Assembly: GCF_004336745.1 (NCBI RefSeq)
Contig: NZ_SJXD01000031.1
Location: forward strand, 1 to 64,000
Length of the DNA stretch: 64,000 nt
Direction of reading: 5' to 3'
Origin: Roseococcus sp. SYP-B2431
GTDB lineage: Bacteria > Pseudomonadota > Alphaproteobacteria > Acetobacterales > Acetobacteraceae
Notes under the pieces: generated by a model
Databases searched by the model: none
What the model saw: the letters and a program-made list of their open reading frames with translations, nothing else
What the model was told of the DNA's origin: nothing
Program-made: the position numbers and the translations under genes
Shown: piece by piece, positions 38,656 to 46,446 of the stretch
How the letters are laid out: each line of letters begins with the position of its first letter
How positions within the stretch are numbered: the stretch's first letter is position 1

Positions 38656-39222
38656 GTGCTTTCGAGGGTGTCGCCGTTGCCGCTGGATGCCGATGGGCAT
38701 CTCTATGTCTTCGCCTATGGCTCGCTGATCTGGCGGCCCGGCTTTCCCAATCTGGGGCATGAGCCAGCCACGCTGCGCGGCTTCCACCGGCGCTTCTGCC
38801 TGTGGTCCCGGCATTATCGCGGCACGCCGGAGGCGCCCGGCCTGGTGCTGGGGCTGGACCGCGGCGGCAGCTGCCGGGGCGTGGCCTTCCGGGTCGCGGC
38901 CGCCGACGCGCCCGAGGTGCTGGACTATCTGGAGGCGCGCGAGAACCTCAACGGCGACAAGGTCTATCACCGCCGGGTGATGAAGCTGCGCCTCGCCGCC
39001 GGGCGGATCGTGGCGGGCATCGCCTATGTCGCGGACCGCGCGCACCCGGCCTATTGCCGGCCCTGCGAGCAGAGCACGGCGGCCACGATCGCGCGCGGGC
39101 GCGGCCAGGCCGGGCCGAACCGCGAGTACCTGGTGAACACGGCGAGCCAGCTCGCCTCGCTGGGCCTGCGCGACCCGAAGCTGGAGCGGCTGGTCCGGCT
39201 GGTGATGGCAACGCCCGGTTAA
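38656..39222 (+). CDS. ChaC-type gamma-glutamylcyclotransferase
   Basis: Seen: 188 residues from a GTG at 38656 (a GTG at 38668 is possible). The motif YVFAYGSLIWRPGF binds the gamma-glutamyl group, and the catalytic glutamate is in YLEARENLNGD. QSTAATIARGRGQAGPNREY follows. Known: ChaC enzymes degrade glutathione to 5-oxoproline and Cys-Gly in the cytosol. The product 5-oxoproline is the substrate of PxpABC encoded 6 kb to the left; a metabolic link is plausible, although the genes are not co-transcribed. Confidence 0.85.
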   Translation: MLSRVSPLPLDADGHLYVFAYGSLIWRPGFPNLGHEPATLRGFHRRFCLWSRHYRGTPEAPGLVLGLDRGGSCRGVAFRVAAADAPEVLDYLEARENLNGDKVYHRRVMKLRLAAGRIVAGIAYVADRAHPAYCRPCEQSTAATIARGRGQAGPNREYLVNTASQLASLGLRDPKLERLVRLVMATPG

Positions 39223-39259
39223 GGTTTTGCCCCGATGCTCCGTGGCGGAGGAAAAGCCA

Positions 39260-39604
39260 ATGGAGGAGGATGTGCGCGAGGTGCGCGTCCGCTGCACGCG
39301 GCACCTGGCCGAACTGCACCGGCTGCACCTGACCCTGCTGGGCGAGACGCGCTGGCTGAAGCGCTTCACCACCGAGGGGCGCGCCTCGGTGGAGATCGAG
39401 ATCGTGGCCGAGCTGATGGAGCAGTATCTCTCGGCCAGCGACGCCTTCCTGGAGAACATGCGCGGCCGGATGGAAGCGCGGCTCGGGCTGCTGCGGCGGG
39501 GCGAGCCGCTGGTGAACGGCAGGCCGGAGGACGCGCCGGGCCATGGCGGCTTCTGGCTGAGCTTTTCCCGGCTTTGCGCCGTGCTGCGGCGGGCCGCGCG
39601 ATGA
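39260..39604 (+). CDS. Small helical hypothetical protein
   Basis: Not recognised. The ATG at 39260 with GGAGG about 7 nt upstream gives 114 residues; a TTG at 39227 is less likely. The sequence is strongly helical and charged (VRVRCTRHLAELHRLHLTLL, then EIVAELMEQYLSASDAFLEN), no signal or membrane segment. It follows chaC by 37 bp on the same strand and may be co-transcribed. Coding is supported by the ribosome-binding site and by amphipathic periodicity only. Confidence 0.55.
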   Translation: MEEDVREVRVRCTRHLAELHRLHLTLLGETRWLKRFTTEGRASVEIEIVAELMEQYLSASDAFLENMRGRMEARLGLLRRGEPLVNGRPEDAPGHGGFWLSFSRLCAVLRRAAR

Positions 39605-39685
39605 AGTTGTTGCCAGGACGGGGCGCGGCACCCTAACCCTCGGAGACGAGGCGCCGCAGACGCGCCCCATCCAGGGAAGTCACGA

Positions 39686-41341
39686 ATGCCGCACGGCCAA
39701 GCCGATTCCACCCATGCCCTGGCCCCCCATGCCCTGGTCCCCCACGCCCTGGTCACGGTGCGCGAGGCCGTCCTCGCGCTGATGCGCGAGCTCGGCATGA
39801 CCACGGTCTTCGGCAATCCCGGCTCGACCGAGCTGCCCTTCCTCGACCGCTGGCCGGAGGACTTCCGCTATGTCCTGGGCCTCCAGGAATCCTGCGTGGT
39901 CGGCATGGCGGACGGCTTCGCGCGCGCCAGCGGGCGGGCGGCCTTCTGCAACCTGCATTCGGCGGTCGGCGTGGGGCATGCGGCGGGCAATATCTTCACC
40001 GCCTACCGCAACCAGGCGCCGCTCGTGATCACGGTCGGCCAGCAGGCGCGCTCGCTGCTGCCGGGCAACCCGTTCCTCGGCGCCACCGAGGCGGCCAACT
40101 TTCCCCGGCCCTACGTCAAGTGGAGCATCGAGCCGGCGCGGGCCGAGGACGTGCCGGGGGCCATCGCCCATGCCCATCGGATCGCCATGCAGCGGCCCTG
40201 GGGGCCGACCCTGGTGAGCATCCCGATGGACGACTGGTCGGTGCCGACGCGGCCGGTCGCGGCGCGGCGGGTGAGCGTGGATGTCGCGCCCGACCCGGCC
40301 CTGCTCGACATGATGGCCGAGGCGCTGGGCCGCGCCGCCCGGCCGGTGCTGGTGGTGGGGCCGGAGGTGGATCAGGAGGGCGCCGGGCCGGCGCTGCTGG
40401 CGCTCGCCGAGCGGCTGGGCGCGCCCGTCCTCGCCAGCCCCTTCGCCAGCCGCATGGCCTTCCCCGAGGACCACCCGCTCTTCGCCGGCTTCCTCCCCGC
40501 CGCCCCCGGCGCGGTGGCGCAGGGCCTCGCGGGCCATGATTTAGTGGCGGTGATCGGCGCCCCGGTCTTCACCTTCCACGTCGCGGGCGAATGCGGCCTG
40601 TTCCACGACGGCACGCCCGTCTTCCAGCTCACCTCCGACATCGAGGCCGCCGCCGCGGCGGGGACGGGCACGGCGATCCTCGGCTCCATGCGGCTCGCCT
40701 TGCCGGCGCTGCTCTCGCGCCTCGGCGCCGCGAGCCGCGCCGTGCCCCCTCCGCGCGAGAGGCCGCCGGCGCCGCCCCCGGCCGCGCCGCTGCCCGCCGA
40801 ATATCTCTTCGCCGCCCTGCGGCGGAGCATGCCGCAGGACGCGATCGTCGTGGAGGAGGCGCCCTCGCACCGGCCGGCGCTGCAGCGGCACCTGCCCATC
40901 ACGCGCTGGGGCGGCTTCTACACCATGGCGAGCGGCGGCCTCGGCTATTCGCTGCCGGCGGCGGTGGGCGTCGCCATGGCGCAGCCCGGGACCCGGGTGG
41001 TGGCCGTCATCGGCGACGGCTCGATGATGTATTCGATCCAGGCGATCTGGACGGCCGTGCAGCACCGGCTGCCGCTCACCATCGTGGTCGTGAACAATGC
41101 CGGCTACGGCGCCATGCGCAGCTTCAGCCGCGTGCTCGGCGTCGAGGGCGCGCCGGGCATCGAGCTGCCGGGCCTGGACTTCGTGAGCCTCGCGGCCGGC
41201 ATGGGCTGCCCCGGCCGGCGCGTCGAGGAGGCCGGGGGGCTGGAGGCGGCCCTGGCCGAGGCCTTCGCCGAGGACGGCCCGCGCCTCGTCGACGTGGCCG
41301 TGGACCATGCCGTCCCGCATCTCTACCAGAAGGCGAAGTAG
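39686..41341 (+). CDS. Thiamine-diphosphate decarboxylase, benzoylformate decarboxylase-like
   Basis: Seen: 551 residues. The N-terminal pyrimidine domain has TVFGNPGSTELPFL with the activating Glu in LGLQESCVVGMADGFA, and LHSAVGVGHAAGN carries the His equivalent to H70 of Pseudomonas BFD. IGAPVFTFHVAGEC carries a second His near the position of H281. The diphosphate motif is VIGDGSMMYSIQAIWTA with NNAGYG. Known: benzoylformate decarboxylase (MdlC) converts phenylglyoxylate to benzaldehyde. No mandelate dehydrogenase or benzaldehyde dehydrogenase is adjacent, so the aromatic substrate is probable but unproven. A 15-bp microrepeat codes for its N-terminus. It overlaps nothing and is followed immediately by a TctC gene. 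Confidence 0.82.
   Translation: MPHGQADSTHALAPHALVPHALVTVREAVLALMRELGMTTVFGNPGSTELPFLDRWPEDFRYVLGLQESCVVGMADGFARASGRAAFCNLHSAVGVGHAAGNIFTAYRNQAPLVITVGQQARSLLPGNPFLGATEAANFPRPYVKWSIEPARAEDVPGAIAHAHRIAMQRPWGPTLVSIPMDDWSVPTRPVAARRVSVDVAPDPALLDMMAEALGRAARPVLVVGPEVDQEGAGPALLALAERLGAPVLASPFASRMAFPEDHPLFAGFLPAAPGAVAQGLAGHDLVAVIGAPVFTFHVAGECGLFHDGTPVFQLTSDIEAAAAAGTGTAILGSMRLALPALLSRLGAASRAVPPPRERPPAPPPAAPLPAEYLFAALRRSMPQDAIVVEEAPSHRPALQRHLPITRWGGFYTMASGGLGYSLPAAVGVAMAQPGTRVVAVIGDGSMMYSIQAIWTAVQHRLPLTIVVVNNAGYGAMRSFSRVLGVEGAPGIELPGLDFVSLAAGMGCPGRRVEEAGGLEAALAEAFAEDGPRLVDVAVDHAVPHLYQKAK
39713..39757 (+). repeat. Three copies of a 15-bp unit in the decarboxylase N-terminus
   Basis: Units at 39713, 39728 and 39743 (CATGCCCTGGYCCCC pattern) encode HALAP, HALVP and HALVT, before the conserved domain starts. 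An N-terminal slippage expansion; alternatively the true start is the GTG just after it (39758). Confidence 0.7.
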
Positions 41342-42301
41342 ATGCTGCGGCGCGCGCTCCTGGCCTCGCTGGCCCTTCCTTCCCTGGCGCAGGCCCAGCC
41401 GGCCTGGCCCGCGCGGCCGCTTCGCATCGTCGTGCCCTTCCCGCCCGGCGGCCTCGCGGACCTGCTGGCGCGCCCCCTGGCGGCGCGGCTCCAGGCCGCG
41501 CTGGGGCAGCCGGTGGTCGTCGAGAACCGGCCCGGCGCGGGCGGCAATATCGGCGCCGACGCGGTCGCGAAAGCGGCGCCGGACGGCGCCACCTGGCTGC
41601 TCGGCTCCATGGGGCCGCTGGCGGCCAACCAGTTTCTTTTTGCTGCCATGCCCTACGAGACGCGCACGGCCTTCGCGCCCACCTCGCTGCTGGTGAACAC
41701 GCCCAAGGCGATCGTGGTGAATCGCGACCGGCCCTGGCGCAGCCTCGCCGAGCTGATCGCGGCCGCGAAGGCCGCGCCGGATTCGCTGCGGGCCGGCTCG
41801 GCGGGCAATGGCAGCTCGCTGCACATCGCGCTGGAGCTGCTGAAGCGGGAGAGCGGGACGGCCATCCTGCACGTGCCCTATCGCGGCGCGACCCCGGCGG
41901 TGACGGATCTCGTCGGCGGAAGGCTCGACCTGATCGTGGACAACCTGCCCAATATCCTGCCGCAGATCCGCGAGGGCACGGTGCGCGCGCTGGCCGTCGC
42001 CACGCCGGAGCGGCTGCCGCAGCTCCCCGAGGTGCCGACCACGGCGGAGGCGGGGCTGCCCGGCTTCGTCTTCGGGACCTGGTTCGGGCTGGCCGCGCCC
42101 GCCCGCACCCCGCCCGAGATCGTCGCGCGCATGGCCGCCGCCGTGGACGCGGCGCTGCGCGAGCCTGAGATTGGCGGAAGGCTGGCCGAGCAGGGCGCGG
42201 TGGTGGGCGGCGGCACGCCCGAGGCCTTCGCCAGCTTCATCGCGTCGCAGACCACCGCTCTGGAGGCGGTGATCCGCGACGCGCGCATCCGCGCCGAGTG
42301 A
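41342..42301 (+). CDS. Bug/TctC-family tripartite tricarboxylate receptor
   Basis: Seen: 319 residues from the ATG at 41342, immediately after the decarboxylase stop. The signal peptide LLASLALPSLAQA precedes PAWPARPLRIVVPFPPGGLA, the classic start of the mature domain. VVENRPGAGGNIGADAVAKA and HVPYRGATPAVTDLVGGRLD follow. Known: ligand-binding receptor of TTT systems. Translationally adjacent to the benzoylformate decarboxylase-like gene, so its ligand may be an aryl-2-oxo acid (inference). No permease is nearby. Confidence 0.92.
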   Translation: MLRRALLASLALPSLAQAQPAWPARPLRIVVPFPPGGLADLLARPLAARLQAALGQPVVVENRPGAGGNIGADAVAKAAPDGATWLLGSMGPLAANQFLFAAMPYETRTAFAPTSLLVNTPKAIVVNRDRPWRSLAELIAAAKAAPDSLRAGSAGNGSSLHIALELLKRESGTAILHVPYRGATPAVTDLVGGRLDLIVDNLPNILPQIREGTVRALAVATPERLPQLPEVPTTAEAGLPGFVFGTWFGLAAPARTPPEIVARMAAAVDAALREPEIGGRLAEQGAVVGGGTPEAFASFIASQTTALEAVIRDARIRAE

Positions 42302-42307
42302 GGGCGC

Positions 42308-43357
42308 TCAGGCGTCCCGCAGGCTGACCCCGAAGGCCGCCTCGTAGCGTTCCGCGAAGCGCGGCTTCACCTCCGGATTGACGATGCGCGGGGGCATCCG
42401 CCCCGCGGCGAGGTCCGAGAAGGCCAGCGCCGCGATGCGCGTGATGTTGGAGCGGCTCTCATTGGTCACGCCCGCGGTGTGCTGGCTGGCGATCACGGCG
42501 GGGTGGTGCAGCAGCGGGTGGTCCACCGGCGGCGGCTCCAGCTCCCAGACGTCGAGGCCGGCGGAGGCGACTTGGCCGGATTGCAGCGCCGCCAGCAGGT
42601 CGTCCTCGTCGTGGATGGAGCCGCGGGCGGTCGTGACGAAGACCACGCCCTTCTTCATCTTCGCAAAGGCGGCGGCATCGATCATGCCGCGCGTCTCCGG
42701 CGTCAGCGGACAGTGGACGCTGACCACGTCGGCCTCGGCCAGCAGCGAGTCGAGATCGACCTTCCGGATGCCGCGCGCCTTCATCGTCCCGGCGTCGAGA
42801 TAGGGGTCGGCGCCGATCATCTCGCAGCTGAAGGCGAGCCGGCAGATCTCCGAGACGCGCGAGCCGACATTCCCGCCGCCGATGACGCCGACCGTCTTGC
42901 CCTTGAGGTCGCGGCCCATCAGCGTGGCACGGTTCTGCGCGGTGCCAGCCTTCATGGCTGCGTGCGCCTCGGGCATTCGCTTGAGGCAGGCGAGCATCAT
43001 GCCGACGGCGTGCTCGGCCACGCCCTCGGCATTGCCGCCCGCCTGGTTGATCAGGGCCACGCCGGACTCGGTGCAGGCGACGGGGTCGAGCGGGTCGTAG
43101 CCCGCGCCGTAGCTGGCCGCGACCAGCAGGTTGGGGAGCTTGCCCAGCAGCTCCGCATGGACGTGCAGCGGCTTCGGCAACTCGTCGCGCGAGGCCATGA
43201 CGTAGTAGCCGTGGCAGGAGGAGAGGGTCTGCACCGCCTCGGCCGTGCTGGCCTCCAGCGGGATATGAATGACCTCGAGGTCCGGATCCCTGGCGCAGGT
43301 CTCGAGGAACATCGGATGGGGCACGAAGCCGTAATAGGCCAGGCGGAATTTCGGCAT
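42308..43357 (-). CDS. D-2-hydroxyacid dehydrogenase family protein
   Basis: Seen: 349 residues from the ATG at 43357, behind GGGAG. The Rossmann motif is VGVIGGGNVGSRVSEI, and the catalytic triad regions are VTTARGSIHDEDDL (Arg), LEPPPVDHPLL (Glu) and VIASQHTAGVT (His). Known: NAD-dependent 2-hydroxyacid dehydrogenases (glyoxylate/hydroxypyruvate reductase or phosphoglycerate dehydrogenase types). A long in-phase extension upstream is not coding. Convergent with the TctC gene and divergent from galB; with galB it may act on hydroxylated dicarboxylates (inference). Confidence 0.88.
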   Translation of the reverse strand: MPKFRLAYYGFVPHPMFLETCARDPDLEVIHIPLEASTAEAVQTLSSCHGYYVMASRDELPKPLHVHAELLGKLPNLLVAASYGAGYDPLDPVACTESGVALINQAGGNAEGVAEHAVGMMLACLKRMPEAHAAMKAGTAQNRATLMGRDLKGKTVGVIGGGNVGSRVSEICRLAFSCEMIGADPYLDAGTMKARGIRKVDLDSLLAEADVVSVHCPLTPETRGMIDAAAFAKMKKGVVFVTTARGSIHDEDDLLAALQSGQVASAGLDVWELEPPPVDHPLLHHPAVIASQHTAGVTNESRSNITRIAALAFSDLAAGRMPPRIVNPEVKPRFAERYEAAFGVSLRDA

Positions 43358-43361
43358 AGTC

Positions 43362-43373
43362 GAGTGATCACTC
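43362..43373. promoter_or_regulatory. 12-nt perfect palindrome upstream of the hydroxyacid dehydrogenase
   Basis: GAGTGATCACTC, 4 bp before the ATG and overlapping the GGGAG ribosome-binding site, in the 124-bp divergent region shared with galB. A repressor bound here would block translation or transcription of the minus-strand gene. Chance palindromes of this length are expected a few times per window, so the call rests on position. Confidence 0.3.
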
Positions 43374-43481
43374 CCTTGTCCGGTCCAGGCTGGCGCGAAG
43401 CGGCGCGCTTGCAAAGGGGGCCGGTTGCCGGGGCCGGGCGGCGCTTCTAGGTTCCGGCCCGCTGAATTTCGGGAGTCGAGC

Positions 43482-44195
43482 ATGCCGAACGTGCTGGTGG
43501 TCACCGCGCATCCGGGGGATTTCGTCTGGCGCGCGGGCGGGGCGATCGCGCTGCACGCCCAGGCGGGGCACAAGGTGCATATCGTCTGCCTGGCCTTCGG
43601 CGAGCGCGGCGAGAGCCAGGGCGCCTGGGCCAGGCCGGGCGCGACGCTGGAGATGGTGAAGGCCGGCCGCAAGGACGAGGCCGAGAAGGCCGCGGCGGTC
43701 CTCGGCGCCTCCATCGAGTTCTACGATGCCGGCGACTATCCGCTGGTGACGACGCCCGCGATGCTCGACCGCCTCGTCGACACCTTCCGCGCGCTGCGCC
43801 CGGAATTCGTGCTGACCCATGCGCCCAGCGATCCCTACAACATGGACCATCCCACGGCCTGCCAGTTCGCCCAGCATGCGCGCATCGTGGCGCAGGCGGC
43901 CGGCCACAGGCCGGGGCCGGACGCGGTGTATCGCGCGCCGCAGGTCTATATGTTCGAGCCTCACCAGACCGAGATGTGCGGCTTCAAGCCCGACGTCATC
44001 CTGAACATCGACCCCGTCTGGGACATCAAGCGCCGCGCCTTCGAATGCCTGCCCGCGCAGACGCATCTCTGGACCTATTACGAGCGCGTCGCGCTGAACC
44101 GCGGCATCCAGGGCGGCCGCAATGCCGGCATCAAGATGACCCACGGCGAGGCCTATCAGCGCGTCTTCCCCGAAGTGCTGGCGGAGCTGCACTGA
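43482..44195 (+). CDS. galB: PIG-L family protein, 4-oxalomesaconate hydratase-like
   Basis: Seen: 237 residues from the ATG at 43482. The chain opens VLVVTAHPGDFVWRAGGAIA, then FGERGES, GDYPL, THAPSDPYNMDHPTA and MFEPHQTEMCGFKP. Known: these phrases match GalB of Pseudomonas putida, a zinc-dependent hydratase that evolved in the PIG-L deacetylase fold. It converts 4-oxalomesaconate in gallate and protocatechuate 4,5-cleavage. The canonical deacetylase AHPDD is changed to AHPGD, as in that subfamily. galC/galD and the ring-cleaving enzyme are absent here. It overlaps the acyl-CoA dehydrogenase (TGATG). Confidence 0.78.
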   Translation: MPNVLVVTAHPGDFVWRAGGAIALHAQAGHKVHIVCLAFGERGESQGAWARPGATLEMVKAGRKDEAEKAAAVLGASIEFYDAGDYPLVTTPAMLDRLVDTFRALRPEFVLTHAPSDPYNMDHPTACQFAQHARIVAQAAGHRPGPDAVYRAPQVYMFEPHQTEMCGFKPDVILNIDPVWDIKRRAFECLPAQTHLWTYYERVALNRGIQGGRNAGIKMTHGEAYQRVFPEVLAELH

Positions 44196-45361
44196 TGGAT
44201 TTCTCCGTGACCGAGGAGCAGCAGGCGATCCGCGAAGGCGTGCTCGCCCTCTGCGCCGGCTTCGACGACGCCTACTGGCACCGCTGCGACAAGGAGCACG
44301 CCTTCCCGCACGAATTCCACAAGGCGATCGCGGAGGCCGGCTATCTCGGCATCTGCATCCCGGAGGAATATGGCGGCTCCGGCCTCGGCATCCACGAGGC
44401 GGCGATCATGATGGAGGCGATCAGCGGCTCCGGCGCCGGCATGACCGGCGCCTCCGCGATCCACATGAACATCTTCGGCCTCAACCCGGTGGTGGTCTTC
44501 GGCACCGCGGAGCAGAAGGCGCGCTTCCTGCCGCCGCTGGTGCGCGGCGAGGAGAAGGCCTGCTTCGGCGTGACGGAGCCCACCACGGGACTCGACACCA
44601 CGCGGCTCAAGACCCGCGCGGTGAAGCGGGGCGACAAATACGTCGTCGACGGTCAGAAGGTCTGGATCAGCACGGCGCAGGTGGCCGACCGCATCCTGCT
44701 GCTGGCGCGCACCACGCCGCTGGACCAGGTGGCCAAGCCGACGGAAGGGCTCTCGCTCTTCTACACGAAGCTGGACCGCACGCGCTGCCGCGTCTCCGAG
44801 ATCGACAAGATGGGCCGCGCCGGCGTGGACTCGAACGAGATCTTCTTCGAAGGCTACGAGGTGCCCGAGGAGGACCGCATCGGCGAGGAGGGCAAGGGCT
44901 TCCGCTACATCCTGCACGGGATGAATCCGGAGCGCGTGCTCATCGGCGCCGAGGCCATCGGGCTCGGCCGCGCGGCGCTGGGCCGGGCCACGGACTACGC
45001 CAAGGAGCGCGTGGTCTTCGGCCGTCCCATCGGCCAGAACCAGGGCGTGCAGCACCCGCTCGCGGCCGACTGGATGGCGCTGGAAGCGGCCTGGCTCATG
45101 GTGCAGAACGGGGCCTGGCGCTACGACCAGGGGCTCGACTGCGGCCCGCAGGCCAATGCCGGAAAATACCTCGCGGCCGAGGCCGGGCTGAAGGCCTGCC
45201 AGAACGCCATCATGACCCATGGCGGCTTCGGCTATGCCCGCGAGTATCACGTCGAGCGCTACCTGCGCGAGGTGATGATCCCCTGGATCGCGCCGGTCAG
45301 CCCCAACCTCATCCTCTGCCACATCGCTGAGCGCGTGCTGGGGCTGCCGAAGAGCTACTGA
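44195..45361 (+). CDS. Acyl-CoA dehydrogenase
   Basis: Seen: 388 residues from the ATG at 44195. Features of the family in order: MDFSVTEEQQAIREGVLALC, YLGICIPEEYGGSGLGI, CFGVTEPTTGLDTT and YVVDGQKVWIST. GKGFRYILHGMNPERVLIGA and the final THGGFGYAREYHVERYLRE follow. Known: FAD enzyme that introduces an alpha,beta double bond into acyl-CoAs, passing electrons to ETF. Translationally coupled to galB. No CoA ligase is adjacent, so the acyl substrate is unknown. Confidence 0.92.
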   Translation: MDFSVTEEQQAIREGVLALCAGFDDAYWHRCDKEHAFPHEFHKAIAEAGYLGICIPEEYGGSGLGIHEAAIMMEAISGSGAGMTGASAIHMNIFGLNPVVVFGTAEQKARFLPPLVRGEEKACFGVTEPTTGLDTTRLKTRAVKRGDKYVVDGQKVWISTAQVADRILLLARTTPLDQVAKPTEGLSLFYTKLDRTRCRVSEIDKMGRAGVDSNEIFFEGYEVPEEDRIGEEGKGFRYILHGMNPERVLIGAEAIGLGRAALGRATDYAKERVVFGRPIGQNQGVQHPLAADWMALEAAWLMVQNGAWRYDQGLDCGPQANAGKYLAAEAGLKACQNAIMTHGGFGYAREYHVERYLREVMIPWIAPVSPNLILCHIAERVLGLPKSY

Positions 45362-45369
45362 CGCCCCCC

Positions 45370-46341
45370 TCAGCCCTCAACGCGGATGTTGTTCTGCCGC
45401 ACCACGTCGCCCCAGAGGCGCATCTGGCGGCCGAAATGCTCGCCCATCACCTCCGGGCTGCTGGCGATCACGGTCACGCCCATCAGGCGCGTGAGGCGGC
45501 GGTTCACCTCCTCCTGGCGCAGCGCCTCGCCCAGCGCCGCATTGAAGCGGTCGATGAGCGGGCGGGGCGTGGCGGCGGGCGCATAGACCCCCCACCAGGG
45601 CGTGGCCTCCAGCCCCTCCAGCCCGCTCTCGACCAGCGTCGGCACCGAGAGCAGCGTGGGGTGGCGCGTGAGCGCGGTCTGCGCCAGCGGCCGCAGCGCC
45701 TCGGCCGCGAATTGCGCGGAGAGCACCGTGGTGGCCGCGATGATCGCATCGACCTGATTGCCGATGGTCGCCGTGACGGCCGGCGCCGCGCCGCCGCCGA
45801 AGGGCACATGGACCATGCGCAGCCCCTGGCGCTGAGCGATCAGCGCCATGGTCAGATGGCCGAGGCTGCCGAGCCCGGCCGAGGTGTAGTTGATCTCGTC
45901 CGGCCGCGCGCGCGCCGCGGCCAGCAGGTCGGGCAGCGAGCGGTAGGGCCGCGCGGGATGCGCGGCGATGACGTTGGGCGCCGTGCCGATCAGCATCACG
46001 GGCGCCAGGTCGCGCTCATGGTCGAAGGGCTGCGAGGGCAGCATCGACGGGTTCACCGCATGGGTGTCGAAGACGATGAGCCAGGTGTTGCCGTCGCCCG
46101 CCGCGCGGGCCGCCGCCGCCGCGCCGATACTGCCGAAGGCGCCGGGCCGGTTCTCGACGACCACCGTCACGCCGTAGCGCTGCTGCAGCCCCGGCTGGAC
46201 GAGGCGCGCGATCTGATCGGAGGTCCCGCCCGCGGCGAAGGGCACCAGCAGCCGGATGGGGCCCTGCGAGCCCTGGGCTCGTGCCACCGCAGGCGTCACC
46301 AACCCGGCGGCGATCGCGCCGCGCCTGGTCCATTGAGTCAT
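45370..46341 (-). CDS. Bug/TctC-family tripartite tricarboxylate receptor
   Basis: Seen: 323 residues from the ATG at 46341. The signal peptide (MTQWTRRGAIAAGLVTPAVA, with a twin Arg) precedes IRLLVPFAAGGTSDQIARL. VVVENRPGAFGSIGAAAAAR and INYTSAGLGSLGHLTMALI follow. Known: periplasmic carboxylate or amide receptor. It is 105 bp downstream of the amidase on the same strand, so the amidase substrate or product is a possible ligand (inference). Confidence 0.92.
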   Translation of the reverse strand: MTQWTRRGAIAAGLVTPAVARAQGSQGPIRLLVPFAAGGTSDQIARLVQPGLQQRYGVTVVVENRPGAFGSIGAAAAARAAGDGNTWLIVFDTHAVNPSMLPSQPFDHERDLAPVMLIGTAPNVIAAHPARPYRSLPDLLAAARARPDEINYTSAGLGSLGHLTMALIAQRQGLRMVHVPFGGGAAPAVTATIGNQVDAIIAATTVLSAQFAAEALRPLAQTALTRHPTLLSVPTLVESGLEGLEATPWWGVYAPAATPRPLIDRFNAALGEALRQEEVNRRLTRLMGVTVIASSPEVMGEHFGRQMRLWGDVVRQNNIRVEG

Positions 46342-46446
46342 GGCAAATCTCTCTCCCGTCTGCCGCTCCGGCTTTGGTGCCGCGGCTTCTTATATGAACC
46401 AACGGTAAGGCGAGCGGAGCGGCGATGGCAAGGGCGAAGGGTGCGT

